Shown here: positions 1 to 8,917 of the stretch, in pieces | How positions within the stretch are numbered: the first letter of the stretch is position 1 | Layout of the letters: each line of letters starts with the position of its first letter | The notes under the pieces: generated by a model | What the model saw: only the letters and a program-made list of their open reading frames with translations | Told to the model about the DNA's origin: nothing | Database searches by the model: none | Made by a program: the position numbers and the translations under genes | Assembly (NCBI GenBank): GCA_965263165.1 | Contig: OZ253584.1 | Span: forward strand, 3,029,407-3,093,406 | Source of the DNA: SAR202-VII-2 sp965263165 | GTDB taxonomy: Bacteria > Chloroflexota > Dehalococcoidia > Lucifugimonadales > SAR202-VII-2 | Direction of reading: 5' to 3' | DNA: 64,000 bases

Positions 1-1062
1 TGCCGCTACTGCCTCTTCTTCGCCGAGGGCGACACCATCATGTACGAGCACAGCGGCTGGTATCACCAGATGCCCGACCAGGCCACCTGGATCAAGGAAT
101 GGCGCCCCGGCCGCTCCTGGCTCGCCGGCTCACCTGGTCTCGGGGCCATCGCCGACGAGGCCAAGGCCTACGCCGCCGACATCAGCATGGAACTGGAAAA
201 GCGGGGCCTCCTCAAGGAACGGGTCGCCGTTGGCGGTCTCGACGGGTTCGCTCGTCAGGCCCTCATCGACGCCGGTGTCACCAACCTCGTTGACAACCGG
301 AACATGCTGCTCGAAGCCCGCGCCGTCAAGAATGAGGACGAGATCAACTGCTTCCGCATCCTCTCAGCCATTGTCGACGGCATGTGGTGGAAGGTATGGG
401 AGAACGCCAAGCCCGGCATCCGGGACAACCAGCTTGGCGCCATCGCCGTCGCCGCCGGCTACGAAGCCGGGGCCGAGTTCGCCGTCCCAGGCGGTTGGCG
501 CAGCGGCCCCATGACCTTCGACCGCGGCTTCCAGACCAGCAGCCGCATCCTCCAGTTTGGCGACCTCCTCTACGGGTCTCTCTGCGGCATAACCTATCTC
601 GGCTACGGAAGCTGCACCTATCGCTCCTTCATCATCGGGCGCAAGCCCACCCAGCGCGAGAAGGACTGGTACAAGCAGCTCATGGACGTCGTCGACGGCG
701 TTATCAGCGAGATCAAGCCCGGCAACACCACCGCTGACGCCGCAAAGCACTTCCCCCCGGCATCGTCATGGGGCTACGACGAGGAAGTGGAGGTGCTGTG
801 CAGCGAAATCGGCCACGGCATCGGCCTCGGCGGCCGCGGCGGCTACGACATGCCCATCATCAACCGCCAGTGGTCCTTCGACCACCCACAGGAGTTCGAA
901 GAGGGCATGGTCATTGCCGTGGAGAGCCGCCAGGGCGTCCAGCGCGTCGGCGGCGTCCGCATCGAGGACATGGTCGTCGTTACCAAGGACGGGCCTCAAC
1001 TCCTCGACAACTTTCCTAGGGACGAGCTTCTGGTTGCGCCGATGGCCCTCTATGGCGGCTAG
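1..1062 (+). CDS. M24-family (aminopeptidase P/creatinase-like) protein, 5' partial
   Basis: The reading frame is open from the first base and the start lies outside the window; the visible part is about 353 residues. The C-terminal half has the pita-bread fold signature: an EIGHGIGLGG motif (about 805-834), then the glutamates in VIAVESRQ (about 910-933) and VRIEDMVVV (about 955-981), which are metal ligands in M24 enzymes. The two aspartates normally found in the D-x-G and SD-x-TR segments are not present: the sequence reads GDLLYGSLCG and GSCTYRSF (about 559-630). Metal binding and peptidase activity are therefore doubtful. M24 relatives include Xaa-Pro peptidases, creatinases and the lyase DddP; the substrate cannot be told here. 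A palindromic repeat directly follows the stop codon. Confidence 0.8.
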   Translation, partial: CRYCLFFAEGDTIMYEHSGWYHQMPDQATWIKEWRPGRSWLAGSPGLGAIADEAKAYAADISMELEKRGLLKERVAVGGLDGFARQALIDAGVTNLVDNRNMLLEARAVKNEDEINCFRILSAIVDGMWWKVWENAKPGIRDNQLGAIAVAAGYEAGAEFAVPGGWRSGPMTFDRGFQTSSRILQFGDLLYGSLCGITYLGYGSCTYRSFIIGRKPTQREKDWYKQLMDVVDGVISEIKPGNTTADAAKHFPPASSWGYDEEVEVLCSEIGHGIGLGGRGGYDMPIINRQWSFDHPQEFEEGMVIAVESRQGVQRVGGVRIEDMVVVTKDGPQLLDNFPRDELLVAPMALYGG

Positions 1063-1065
1063 GGA

Positions 1066-1165
1066 AGCTTCCCAGGGACGTTGCTACAATCCCAGGGCAG
1101 AAGGATCCTCTCCTCCCTTCCTCCGTAGCCGGGGGGAGGGAGGAGAGTCATCCCCAACACTTGCT
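1066..1165. repeat. Palindromic intergenic repeat, copy 1
   Basis: It begins with TTCCCAGGGACGTTG right after the stop at 1062 and contains a long GC-rich hairpin around 1107-1150 (CTCTCCTCCCT pairing with an AGGGAGGAGAG-like arm). Similar elements lie at about 10335, 13582, 22450, 41486 and 42880. It may act as a terminator for the gene at 1-1062. Confidence 0.6.
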
Positions 1166-1183
1166 GCCTCGCCACGGCTGTCT

Positions 1184-1708
1184 TCAGGTCATCCCCCGCT
1201 CGATTCCGGCGTCAGCCTGCCGGGGCGGCAGCTCTAACCGTCCGCTCTCAGCATCTCCTTGCCCCACCAGCCCAACACCCACGCCAACAGCCACTGCCAC
1301 AGCCACTGCCACCAACACCCACTGCCGCATTGCAGCAGCGCGCGCCAGCGCCACCGTGCCCGCGCCGGTGATCCCCAGCACGACGACCGCCAGCGGCGCG
1401 ATGAACGAGATCGAGCGGTCCAACTGCGTCTCGCTGAGGAATGCAACTAGAACGGCGCCCAGGAACGCAGCCAGCCACGCAGCCACAAACACCAACAGGC
1501 GGTTGTGGTGGCGCCGCAACACCTTCCAGAGCACCCCGCCCGCAAGGCCCGCCACAAGCGCCGCGGCCATCACCGTACCGCTGTTGAAAAGCGTGTCCGA
1601 AGGGGCATGAAGCGGCAACTGCGCCAGTGAGCCAACGATCGCGGCAACTGCGCCTGAGAATACCCCCGCCCGGACCGGCCGCTCGCTCGGCGCAGCGTCT
1701 GGCTTCAT
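1184..1708 (-). CDS. Hypothetical multi-pass membrane protein (174 aa)
   Basis: About five hydrophobic segments are visible: AGVFSGAVAAIVG, VMAAALVAGLAGGVLW, LLVFVAAWLAAFLGAVLVAF, IAPLAVVVLGITGAGTV and a final VAVAVAVAVGVGVG stretch of near dipeptide repeats. No family was recognised. The start at 1708 lies 4 bases after the stop of the YceI-like lipoprotein gene (1713), so the two are probably co-transcribed. The protein is likely in the cytoplasmic membrane. The overlapping frames on the other strand look like shadows. Confidence 0.6.
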   Translation of the reverse strand: MKPDAAPSERPVRAGVFSGAVAAIVGSLAQLPLHAPSDTLFNSGTVMAAALVAGLAGGVLWKVLRRHHNRLLVFVAAWLAAFLGAVLVAFLSETQLDRSISFIAPLAVVVLGITGAGTVALARAAAMRQWVLVAVAVAVAVGVGVGLVGQGDAESGRLELPPRQADAGIERGMT

Positions 1709-1712
1709 CGTC

Positions 1713-2477
1713 CTAGGAGTCCGCCGGCCTCAGGGTAAGGAGGACTTCCACGCTCACCTCTTCCGCCACCCACACCACCGAGAGGGCCGTGGGCGCCTTG
1801 ATGCTCAACTGGTCCCACGTGAATTGAGTCCTCCCCAGGGCGTGCACCACGTCCCCATCGTCCCGCGCTTCTATGTCGAAGGTCATGAGTACTTCAACCC
1901 CTCTCACCGTAAGGGCGCCGCTGACCTGGGTAGATACCGTGCCGCCGTCGGTGAAGCCGCTGGGCAGGGGCCCAACGCTGTCCACCGTGAAAGTGGCAAT
2001 CGGATCGTTGGGGAACATCGCGGCGCGGACGTACCTGTCCCGGAACTGCTGGTCGCTTGAAAGCTCGTGGAGGTCAATGCTGATGATGGAGGCGCCGCCG
2101 TCCAACCGCACCTCCCCCGACAGCGCAGTCGTGCGGAGGACCGCGTCGTTGGGGAGAGGAAGGCGCTGAAGCTGCTCCTCCACTGTGAACGTAGCCTCCG
2201 AACCCTCGCTGACCACGAAGGTTATTCCCTCAACCTCACCCGTCTGTCTGGGTCCTTCCCCCTGCCCCGCGGAATCGACGGCCGTGGGCGTAGGAGACTC
2301 CGGGGTTGACGCTGCAGCGGCCGTCTCACCCACCGCCGGCGCGCCCTCTGTGGACGTGGGAACAGCCGTTGCCTCCGGGGGCGCCGCCTCATCCGGCGCC
2401 GCCGTCGGACTGGCCCCGCCGCAGGCCGCAACTGCTAGAACCAAGACGCCAGCCACAATGGCCAGAGAGCGCTTCAT
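1713..2477 (-). CDS. YceI-like domain lipoprotein
   Basis: The 254-residue product starts with a lipoprotein signal (MKRSLAIVAGVLVLAVAACGG; lipobox ends at Cys19 or so). A Pro/Ala/Thr-rich linker follows to about residue 80, then a domain resembling YceI: EATFTVEEQL near the start, LDGGASIISIDLHELSSDQQ and RDRYVRAAMFPNDPIATF in the middle, and SGALTVRGVEVLMTFDIEA near the end. YceI proteins are lipocalin-like beta barrels that bind isoprenoid or other hydrophobic ligands outside the membrane. An AAGGCGG sequence precedes the ATG at 2477. It is probably co-transcribed with the membrane protein at 1184-1708. Confidence 0.8.
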   Translation of the reverse strand: MKRSLAIVAGVLVLAVAACGGASPTAAPDEAAPPEATAVPTSTEGAPAVGETAAAASTPESPTPTAVDSAGQGEGPRQTGEVEGITFVVSEGSEATFTVEEQLQRLPLPNDAVLRTTALSGEVRLDGGASIISIDLHELSSDQQFRDRYVRAAMFPNDPIATFTVDSVGPLPSGFTDGGTVSTQVSGALTVRGVEVLMTFDIEARDDGDVVHALGRTQFTWDQLSIKAPTALSVVWVAEEVSVEVLLTLRPADS

Positions 2478-2580
2478 AACACCGCCTTATGTAGGGACTT
2501 CCCCATCTCGCCCGCCGCCAGTAACCACCATGCAATCGAACGATGAGGAATTTAGGAAACCAGGCACCGCTGCTGCGCTA

Positions 2581-2612
2581 TAAAGAAGGCGGGCGCTGGC
2601 GCCCGCCTTCTT
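2581..2612 (-). terminator. Rho-independent terminator of the amidohydrolase operon
   Basis: Two 12-base arms (2585-2596 and 2599-2610) form a perfect GC-rich hairpin. On the minus strand it is followed by TTTATAG. It lies 26 bases after the stop of the last amidohydrolase gene (2638), so it plausibly ends that operon before the YceI-like gene. Confidence 0.8.
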
Positions 2613-2637
2613 CATAGCACAGTGTCCAACGCCGGCC

Positions 2638-3711
2638 TCACTTGATGCCGTAGAACTCTACCGCGTTGTCCCACAGAATCCGCGACCGGCTCTCCGGCTT
2701 CATCCGCTCATCCTTGAGAAACGTCTGAAGCGCGTAGATCTCCGTAGACGAATCGGAATGGCCATAGTCCGTCCCAATCAGCAGCCGATCGTCTCCGGCG
2801 TACTTGTAGATCTGCTCCAAGTCGTCATTGAGCTGTATCGTCACCCAGATGTTGTTGTCGGCCAGAGGCCTCTCCTTCATCTTGCCGCCTCGCCGCTCAA
2901 GGCGCCGCTCGATGTCGTTGAACAGGTAGGGGATCCAGTCCCCGCTGAACTCAATGATGCCCCACTTGGTCTTGGGGAACTTGTCTGGAATCCCCGTCAT
3001 CAACAGGGTGTGGAACGCAGAAAGACCGCTGAACTTGTTGCGCTCGAACGCGGTCAACGGGTCTTCCCAGATGGTGTCAACCTCGAAGCTGCCCGTCCCA
3101 GAGTGGGGGCAGATGGGCATGTCCAACTCCCCGGCCCACTCGAACAGAGGATACCAATAGGGGTCGTGAATGAGGCGGTTGCCCGTTTCCACCCCCCGCA
3201 GATTGATGGCCACGGCGCCGTTGTCCTTACTGAATCGCAGTTGACGCTCCGCCTCCTCCAGGTCCAGCGTCGGTATCACCGCCGACCAACGGAAGCGGCC
3301 CTTTCCCTGCGCGTAAATGTCCGCCATCCAGCGATTGTAGCTGCGGCACAGGGCCACCTCCTCTGCGGGATTGGTCGTTATCGGACCCGTCCACAGCGAG
3401 GGGTAGAGCACCTGCATGTCGGTCCCCATCTCATCCATGTGCCGCACGCGGGCCTGAACGTCCAGCATGAACTTCGACTCCACCGGCAGGCCAACGTTGC
3501 CGATGAACAGGCCAAAGCTCTGGTCGCTGGCGCCGGTCCCAGGCCACGATGTCCGCATGGCCCTCCCGCCGATGATCCAGTACTTCATCACCTCGCCGTT
3601 CGCCATGGTCTTGAAGGACGTGCCAGGCTTGAAATGGCGTTCCGATGGGTCCATGTATTCCCATGTTTCGTCAATCTCGATGACGTGGGCGTCAGAGTCA
3701 ATGATGGGCAT
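2638..3711 (-). CDS. Amidohydrolase family 2 (ACMSD-like TIM-barrel) protein, paralogue 1
   Basis: The 357-residue protein begins MPIIDSDAHVIEI, which carries the D-x-H metal motif near the N-terminus. It ends with a GTDYGHSDSS segment, the usual active-site Asp motif of amidohydrolase-2 proteins (PF04909). Family members are metal-dependent decarboxylases or hydrolases of aromatic or cyclic substrates. A GGAGG sequence precedes the start. It is the last gene of a leftward run and is closely similar to the proteins at 4557-5630 and 5652-6719, sharing the VRHMDEMGTD-like and SYNRWMADI-like segments. The substrate is unknown. Confidence 0.9.
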   Translation of the reverse strand: MPIIDSDAHVIEIDETWEYMDPSERHFKPGTSFKTMANGEVMKYWIIGGRAMRTSWPGTGASDQSFGLFIGNVGLPVESKFMLDVQARVRHMDEMGTDMQVLYPSLWTGPITTNPAEEVALCRSYNRWMADIYAQGKGRFRWSAVIPTLDLEEAERQLRFSKDNGAVAINLRGVETGNRLIHDPYWYPLFEWAGELDMPICPHSGTGSFEVDTIWEDPLTAFERNKFSGLSAFHTLLMTGIPDKFPKTKWGIIEFSGDWIPYLFNDIERRLERRGGKMKERPLADNNIWVTIQLNDDLEQIYKYAGDDRLLIGTDYGHSDSSTEIYALQTFLKDERMKPESRSRILWDNAVEFYGIK

Positions 3712-3739
3712 CGCGCACCTCCAATGTGTCTATGTTCCC

Positions 3740-4495
3740 CTACTCCCCAATGAAGGGGTCTGCGCTATCCGAGGGCTCGAACCCGATCACCTGCTTGGCG
3801 TAGCTCAGGTCCATCGTGCCCCATCTGTTGTTCGAGGCAATGTTGACGACAATGTACTTATCGACGGGTGGGTTGTCCAGGCTCCTCTGAATCCCCTGAA
3901 CCGCGTCCCGCTGGCTCGACCACAGGGCGTAGTCCCGCGCCCCCCTGAGCGGCCTGTCCTCCGCCCACACCCGTCCGAATCTGATGCACACCGACGCCAT
4001 ATCATGCGCGTCGGCGTAGTAACGGGCTATCGTCTCCACCCAGACCTTCGTACAGGCGTAGAGGCGGTCCGGCCTGTACGGCATGTCGGTGGTCATCAAT
4101 GGCCAACTCTCAGGGACGTTGTCGTAGTCCCCAGCAATGATCGACTTGTAGGGCTCGTCCAGGTTGTAGCCCTGCACCACCGTCCCGCTGCTGGCGCTCA
4201 CCATGCGCTTCACCCCGGCGCGCCGCGCAGCTTCATAGACGTTGTACGTCCCGGCGATGTTGATGCGGAGCATGTCCTCCCAGGCCCCTTCGATGAGGAA
4301 GGCCAAATGCACGACGGCGTCAACGCCCTCGAAGGCAGGCATGATGGCATCGAGGTCCCCGATGTCGGCGACGTGGGAAGGCATGCCCTCAACTTCCTTG
4401 ATGTCGAGGCACGAAAGCTCGTACTTGCCGGCCAGCAGCCGGCGCGCCGCGGAGCCGATGAGTCCCGCGCCTCCGGTTATCAGCACCTTTTGCAT
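3740..4495 (-). CDS. NAD-dependent epimerase/dehydratase family protein
   Basis: The 251-residue protein starts MQKVLITGGAGLIGSAA, a Rossmann G-x-x-G-x-x-G nucleotide-binding loop. It has the D-V-x-D-like DIGDLDAI segment and the catalytic Y-x-x-x-K as LYACTKVWVE. It belongs to the extended short-chain dehydrogenases and probably acts on a polar or sugar-like substrate with NAD. It sits between amidohydrolases 1 and 2, with gaps of 28 and 61 bases, in one operon. That context suggests a step in the same catabolic route rather than cell-wall sugar synthesis. Confidence 0.85.
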   Translation of the reverse strand: MQKVLITGGAGLIGSAARRLLAGKYELSCLDIKEVEGMPSHVADIGDLDAIMPAFEGVDAVVHLAFLIEGAWEDMLRINIAGTYNVYEAARRAGVKRMVSASSGTVVQGYNLDEPYKSIIAGDYDNVPESWPLMTTDMPYRPDRLYACTKVWVETIARYYADAHDMASVCIRFGRVWAEDRPLRGARDYALWSSQRDAVQGIQRSLDNPPVDKYIVVNIASNNRWGTMDLSYAKQVIGFEPSDSADPFIGE

Positions 4496-4556
4496 TGAAG
4501 CTCCTCGCTATGAGTCCTTGTGGTCGCATGGCGCCCCCACGACAACACCTAGCCGT

Positions 4557-5630
4557 CTACAGCCCGTAGAGCGCCGCCGGGTTGTCGTCGAGGATCTTGC
4601 GAATGGTCTCTTGGGGAAGGCCCGCCTCGTTCTTGAAGGTCTGCAGGGCCATCACCTCCGTGGAGGTGTCGGCGTGGCCGTAGTCCGTGCCGATCGTCAG
4701 GTTATCGTCCCCAACGTAGCGGATGATCGTCTCGTGGTCGTCGTTGGTCTGGCAGGCCACCCAGATGCGGTTATCCGCCAGCGGGCGCTCCTTCCAGGGC
4801 ATGTTCCGCCGCTCCACCCGGCGCTGCAGATCGTGCATCAGGTACGGTAGCCATTGAGCGCTCAACTCAACGAACCCGAACTTCAGCTTGGGGAATCGGT
4901 CCGGGATTCCCGTGTACAGGATCAGGTGGAAGGCGCTGACGCCCGGCAGCTTGGCTCTTGCGAACGTGCGGTCGAACCCGCCCCAGATGCGCGACATCTC
5001 GTGGCTGCCGCATCCGGCATGAACGCAGATAGGCAAATCGAGGTCGCTCGCCTCTTCGTAGAGCGGGTAGAAGTACGGGTCGTCCAAAAGACGATCGCTC
5101 GCCTCAACGCCCCGCACCATCACCGCGCAGGCTCCGTTGTCGCGTGCAAAGCGCAACTCCTCTCTGGCCCTGTCCATGTTCAGCAGCGGCAGAACCGCGG
5201 CCCAACGCAGCCGCCCCTTGCTCTCCGCCCACACGTCCGCCATCCAGCGGTTATAGCTCTTGCGCAGCGCCACGTCGATGTCCGGATTGTCGGTCATTGG
5301 CCCAAGGAACAGAGTTGGATAGAGCACCTGTATGTCCGTGCCCAACTCGTCCATGTGACGCACCCTAGCCTGCACGTCCAATAGGAATTTGGCGTCATCG
5401 TCCAGAACAACGTCGTCGGTGTACGGCCCCAGCAGCGCAGCGGTCCCGCCGCCGGGGTATGGCGCCTCCCGCCTCCGTCCATCGATGAGCCACCACTTCT
5501 TGATGTCGCCGGAAGGTCCGGGCTCGGGGTCCGCGATGATCTCCGGCTTGTATTGGCGCTCCGACGGGTCCATGTAGTCGAAGGTCGCCATCGTCTCGAG
5601 GACGTGGGCGTCAGCGTCGATGATCCGCAT
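4557..5630 (-). CDS. Amidohydrolase family 2 protein, paralogue 2
   Basis: The 357-residue protein begins MRIIDADAHVLET with the D-x-H metal motif and has GTDYGHADTSTE near the C-terminus. Its middle contains VRHMDELGTDIQVLYPTLFL and SYNRWMADVW, shared with the two neighbouring paralogues. It is 21 bases from the upstream paralogue (stop at 5652). It probably binds one metal and acts on a cyclic or aromatic compound; the exact reaction cannot be assigned. Confidence 0.9.
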   Translation of the reverse strand: MRIIDADAHVLETMATFDYMDPSERQYKPEIIADPEPGPSGDIKKWWLIDGRRREAPYPGGGTAALLGPYTDDVVLDDDAKFLLDVQARVRHMDELGTDIQVLYPTLFLGPMTDNPDIDVALRKSYNRWMADVWAESKGRLRWAAVLPLLNMDRAREELRFARDNGACAVMVRGVEASDRLLDDPYFYPLYEEASDLDLPICVHAGCGSHEMSRIWGGFDRTFARAKLPGVSAFHLILYTGIPDRFPKLKFGFVELSAQWLPYLMHDLQRRVERRNMPWKERPLADNRIWVACQTNDDHETIIRYVGDDNLTIGTDYGHADTSTEVMALQTFKNEAGLPQETIRKILDDNPAALYGL

Positions 5631-5651
5631 GTCGCCTCCAGGTTCAGCAGG

Positions 5652-6719
5652 CTACAGGCTGTAGAGCGCTACCGGATTGTCGTCCAGAATCTTGCGAATG
5701 CTGTCCGCGGAAAGGCCCTCGTTCTTGCGGAACTCCTGGAGAGCGTAGACCTCCGTCGACGTGTCGGCGTGGCCATAGTCCGTCCCAATGACGAGGTTGT
5801 CGTCCCCGACGTACCGCATGATGGTCTGATGGTCGTCGTTCGTCTGGCAAGCGACCCAGATGTGGTTGTCCCGCAGAGGGTCGTCGCTCCACACCCGGCC
5901 CCGGCGCTTCACCCTGCGCTCCAGGTCGTGAATCACGTAGGGCAGCCACTGGGCGCTCAGCTCCACGAACCCAATGCGAAGCTGTGGAAACTTGGCCATC
6001 ATGCCCGTGTACAAAAGCTGGTGGAATGCGCTGACGCCCGGAAACTTGGCCCGGGCGAATGTTGCGTCGGGCGGCGTCCAGATGCGGTCTATATCGAAGC
6101 TGCCATTCCCAGCGTGGACGCACATCGGAACGTCGAGCTCACTGAGAGCGTTGTACAGGGGGTGGAAGTACTCGTCGATGAGCAGCCGGTCGCCAAGCTC
6201 AATGCCCCGCATGAAAATGGCGCAGGCGCCATGGTCCACGGCAAAGCGAAGCTCCTCCAACGACTCGTCCATGTCATACAACGGGAGCACCGCCGCCCAT
6301 CGCAACCTCCCCCCGCTCTCCACCCACACGTCGGCCAGCCAGCGATTGTAGCTCTTCCGCACACCGTGCTCAACCTCAGCCTTCTCAGAGATGGGCGACA
6401 GGAAAATCGTGGGGTACAGCACCTGAACGTCGGTGCCCAACTCGTCCATGTGGCGAACGCGCGCCTGGACGTCCAGGAGAAACTTCGAGTCGTCAGAGAG
6501 GGCCACGTTGTCGGAGTGGGGCCCCAGCATCGAGAACTTCCCCCCGCCGGGGTACGGCGCAAGGAAGGACCTGCCGTCTATGGCCCACGATTTGCTCACC
6601 TCTCCGCTGGCAAGCGTCTCGCTCACCAACTGAGGCCGGTATTGGCGCACCGAGGGGTCCATGTAGTCCCACGTCTTCTCGATCTCCAAGACGTGGGCAT
6701 CCGAGTCGATTATCCGCAC
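5652..6719 (-). CDS. Amidohydrolase family 2 protein, paralogue 3
   Basis: I chose the GTG at 6719 rather than a longer start at 6770. A GGAGGT sequence lies 6 bases before the GTG, and the protein then begins VRIIDSDAHVLEI exactly like its two paralogues. It ends with GTDYGHADTSTEVYAL. The length is about 355 residues. It is the first of the three amidohydrolase genes in the operon and is closest to paralogue 2 (NHIWVACQTNDDH is almost shared). Its function is a metal-dependent hydrolase or decarboxylase of unknown substrate. Confidence 0.88.
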   Translation of the reverse strand: MRIIDSDAHVLEIEKTWDYMDPSVRQYRPQLVSETLASGEVSKSWAIDGRSFLAPYPGGGKFSMLGPHSDNVALSDDSKFLLDVQARVRHMDELGTDVQVLYPTIFLSPISEKAEVEHGVRKSYNRWLADVWVESGGRLRWAAVLPLYDMDESLEELRFAVDHGACAIFMRGIELGDRLLIDEYFHPLYNALSELDVPMCVHAGNGSFDIDRIWTPPDATFARAKFPGVSAFHQLLYTGMMAKFPQLRIGFVELSAQWLPYVIHDLERRVKRRGRVWSDDPLRDNHIWVACQTNDDHQTIMRYVGDDNLVIGTDYGHADTSTEVYALQEFRKNEGLSADSIRKILDDNPVALYSL

Positions 6720-6837
6720 CGGCCACCTCCAGGAACCACGCACGCCCCCGCCGGCGCCCAACGGCGCCAACGAAGGCGTGCGTTTTCAATTACGTTGGGA
6801 GGCCAACCATGGTCCTCCGCTTGGCAGGCTTCGGCTA

Positions 6838-8052
6838 CTAGGGGAGCTTCCTGATGATCTCCAGCGCCTCATCCGACACCTGCAAGCTCGCTCGGAGCGC
6901 TGTGATGAACTCGTCGTAGGAGGCCAGCGGATTGACGGGCCGGCCCACCCGCTCGGCGTCGCCAATGAAGCCGGGGTCCTTCAACATGTTCCAGAACGCG
7001 TCCCGCAGGACTAGGACTCTGTCCTCCGGCGTTCCAGGCGGCGCAGCGAAGGGCCTGAAGGTTGAGTAGGGGCCGAGCAACGCCCTGAACACCTCCAGCC
7101 AGGTTTCGGTCGTCAGATGCGCGAAATCATTAAACAGTGACGGCGTATCGGGAATGAGCGGGTCCCGGTCTCCCAGCGAGAATTGAATGAAGGGCTTGAC
7201 GTACCCTGATGACAGCCAATCCGGGCGAGCGCCGATGATGGAGGCCGCCGGGTATCCGCAGAAGCCGTGGACCTCATCCTGTTCGACCGCCACGAACATC
7301 GTCCCCGTGCCTGCGTAGCCGGACACGTTCTTGAGGTTGGTGCCGAAGGCCTGGTTCAGCAACTCGACGAAGAAGGTCGTGCTGGCGAACGCCCCCATCG
7401 GGACCTCAGGTCCATCTATCAACTCTTCGAAGGTGCTGACGCCCCCCTCGGCGGATGTCGTGATCGCACAGTTGGGAATGGACTGCTGAATGTGCCCAAG
7501 ATACTCCAAGTCGGCGAAGTTGACCTCGACGCCGGGCGCTCGAACGAGCACCTTCCCCGCGAGCTCCATGTGTATCGGGGAGAAGGTCAGGCCATCGGGC
7601 TTGGCGACGTTGTACAGGAAGTTGTTGCCAATCAGGCCGCCGGCCCCGGGCATGTTCTGAATGATCATGGACGGCTTGCCGGGGATGAACTGCGGCATGT
7701 GCTTAGCAACGAGGCGGGAGAAAAAGTCGTAGCCCCCGCCGGGAACTGAGCCCACCAGTATCCTGATCGTCTTCCCCTCGAAGAAGTCGGTCTCCGGCGG
7801 CGGCTCGGTAGGAACGGCGGTCGCCGTGGGCCTTGGCGTAGGCGTAGCCGGACGCGGCGTGGCAGTCGGCTGTGGCGTTTCGCCCGGCCTCAGCGTCGGC
7901 GTTGGAGGAGCGGGAGTATCGGTGGCCGGCACAGAAGTGGCCGGCGGCGCCGTCGTCGGGCGCGGCGTTGCCGTTGGATCGGAGCCGCAGGCAGCCGCCA
8001 AAAGCGCCAGCAGCAGCGCCATCACCCCAATGAAAACCTTCCATGACGTCAT
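6838..8052 (-). CDS. TctC/Bug-like solute-binding lipoprotein
   Basis: The ATG at 8052 follows a GGAGGAC sequence. The product begins MTSWKVFIGVMALLLALLAAACGS, a lipoprotein signal. A long Thr/Pro/Ala linker follows (to about residue 85), then the Bug fold: FFEGKTIRILVGSVPGGGYDFFSRLVAKHM and NMPGAGGLIGNNFLYNVAKPDG. Bug proteins bind carboxylates, often for tripartite tricarboxylate transporters. No TctA or TctB membrane genes are nearby, so it may be an orphan receptor or use a distant transporter. It lies upstream of the amidohydrolase genes, on the same strand. Confidence 0.85.
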   Translation of the reverse strand: MTSWKVFIGVMALLLALLAAACGSDPTATPRPTTAPPATSVPATDTPAPPTPTLRPGETPQPTATPRPATPTPRPTATAVPTEPPPETDFFEGKTIRILVGSVPGGGYDFFSRLVAKHMPQFIPGKPSMIIQNMPGAGGLIGNNFLYNVAKPDGLTFSPIHMELAGKVLVRAPGVEVNFADLEYLGHIQQSIPNCAITTSAEGGVSTFEELIDGPEVPMGAFASTTFFVELLNQAFGTNLKNVSGYAGTGTMFVAVEQDEVHGFCGYPAASIIGARPDWLSSGYVKPFIQFSLGDRDPLIPDTPSLFNDFAHLTTETWLEVFRALLGPYSTFRPFAAPPGTPEDRVLVLRDAFWNMLKDPGFIGDAERVGRPVNPLASYDEFITALRASLQVSDEALEIIRKLP

Positions 8053-8146
8053 CTCTGTCCTCCATTCGGTTCGAATCATCGGATGCCCTGCCTCTTGCGC
8101 GAGCCACAACAGACCCGCAGTTCAACCGGACGCCCCTGCAGGCCCC

Positions 8147-8917
8147 TCACAGCTTCGTCAGTCCCGTGTCCCACGGAATGACCTGAAGCTTCCCATCCTC
8201 GACAATAACCGAGTTGCCACTGTATTCCATGCCCGCCTGGGCGCCCAGCACGAAAAGATCCCCCACGGCATCGGGGCCATGCATCGTTGCCTGCGCCTCT
8301 TCGGGCGCCTCCTCGGTGGCGATGGCCACCAGGATGTGGGTGGTCAAGACGCAAATGTTATTCTCCCGTTCCTCGGCGGCCACGAAGCGGGTCAAGGCTT
8401 CCACCGCGGCCTTCGACACCGCGTAGGCGCAGAAGCCGGTGCGGCTGGGCGTACCGCCCCTCGGCGCCGTGCCCACGCTCATGATGTGACCCCCGCCCTG
8501 CCTTGCCATGTGCGGTATGGCGTGCTTGGCGCAGGCGAAGGCCCCGCCAAGGTTAGTATCAATCACCCTGTCCCAAAAGGACTTCTCCATGTCCCGCACT
8601 GGCGGCCAAATGGGCACTCCCCACTGAAAGTGAGTCACGATGGCGGCGTTGTTAAGAAGTATATCGACGCGCCCGAAGTGAGAAGCGGCCCTGTCCATGA
8701 GCGCCTTCACCTGACCGTCGTCCCTGACGTCTGCATTCACGACCAGCGCTTCAGCGCCAAGCTCACGGACCTCACCGGCGACCCGTTCCATCTTGGCGGC
8801 GTCTTCAATGTCGGCGATGACGATGTTGGCGCCCGCCCCTGCAAGGGAGTGGGCTGCATACCTGCCAACTCCCTTGGCCGATCCCGTGATCACGGCGACC
8901 TGCCCCTGCAACGCCAT
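8147..8917 (-). CDS. Short-chain dehydrogenase/reductase (SDR)
   Basis: The start at ATG 8917 follows GGGAGGAG; the ORF is open further upstream without support. The 256-residue product begins MALQGQVAVITGSAKGVGR with the T-G-x-x-x-G-x-G cofactor loop. It has the NNAAI motif (ILLNNAAIV) and the catalytic Y-x-x-x-K in FCAYAVSKAAVE. It is an NAD(P)-dependent oxidoreductase of unknown substrate. It is probably the first gene of the leftward operon, 94 bases before the TctC-like gene. Confidence 0.88.
   Translation of the reverse strand: MALQGQVAVITGSAKGVGRYAAHSLAGAGANIVIADIEDAAKMERVAGEVRELGAEALVVNADVRDDGQVKALMDRAASHFGRVDILLNNAAIVTHFQWGVPIWPPVRDMEKSFWDRVIDTNLGGAFACAKHAIPHMARQGGGHIMSVGTAPRGGTPSRTGFCAYAVSKAAVEALTRFVAAEERENNICVLTTHILVAIATEEAPEEAQATMHGPDAVGDLFVLGAQAGMEYSGNSVIVEDGKLQVIPWDTGLTKL

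Noticed and set aside
5553..6854. 433-codon plus-strand frame opposite the amidohydrolase genes
   Set aside because: It spans two genes and their gap on the other strand, is rich in His/Arg/Val and has no recognisable domain.
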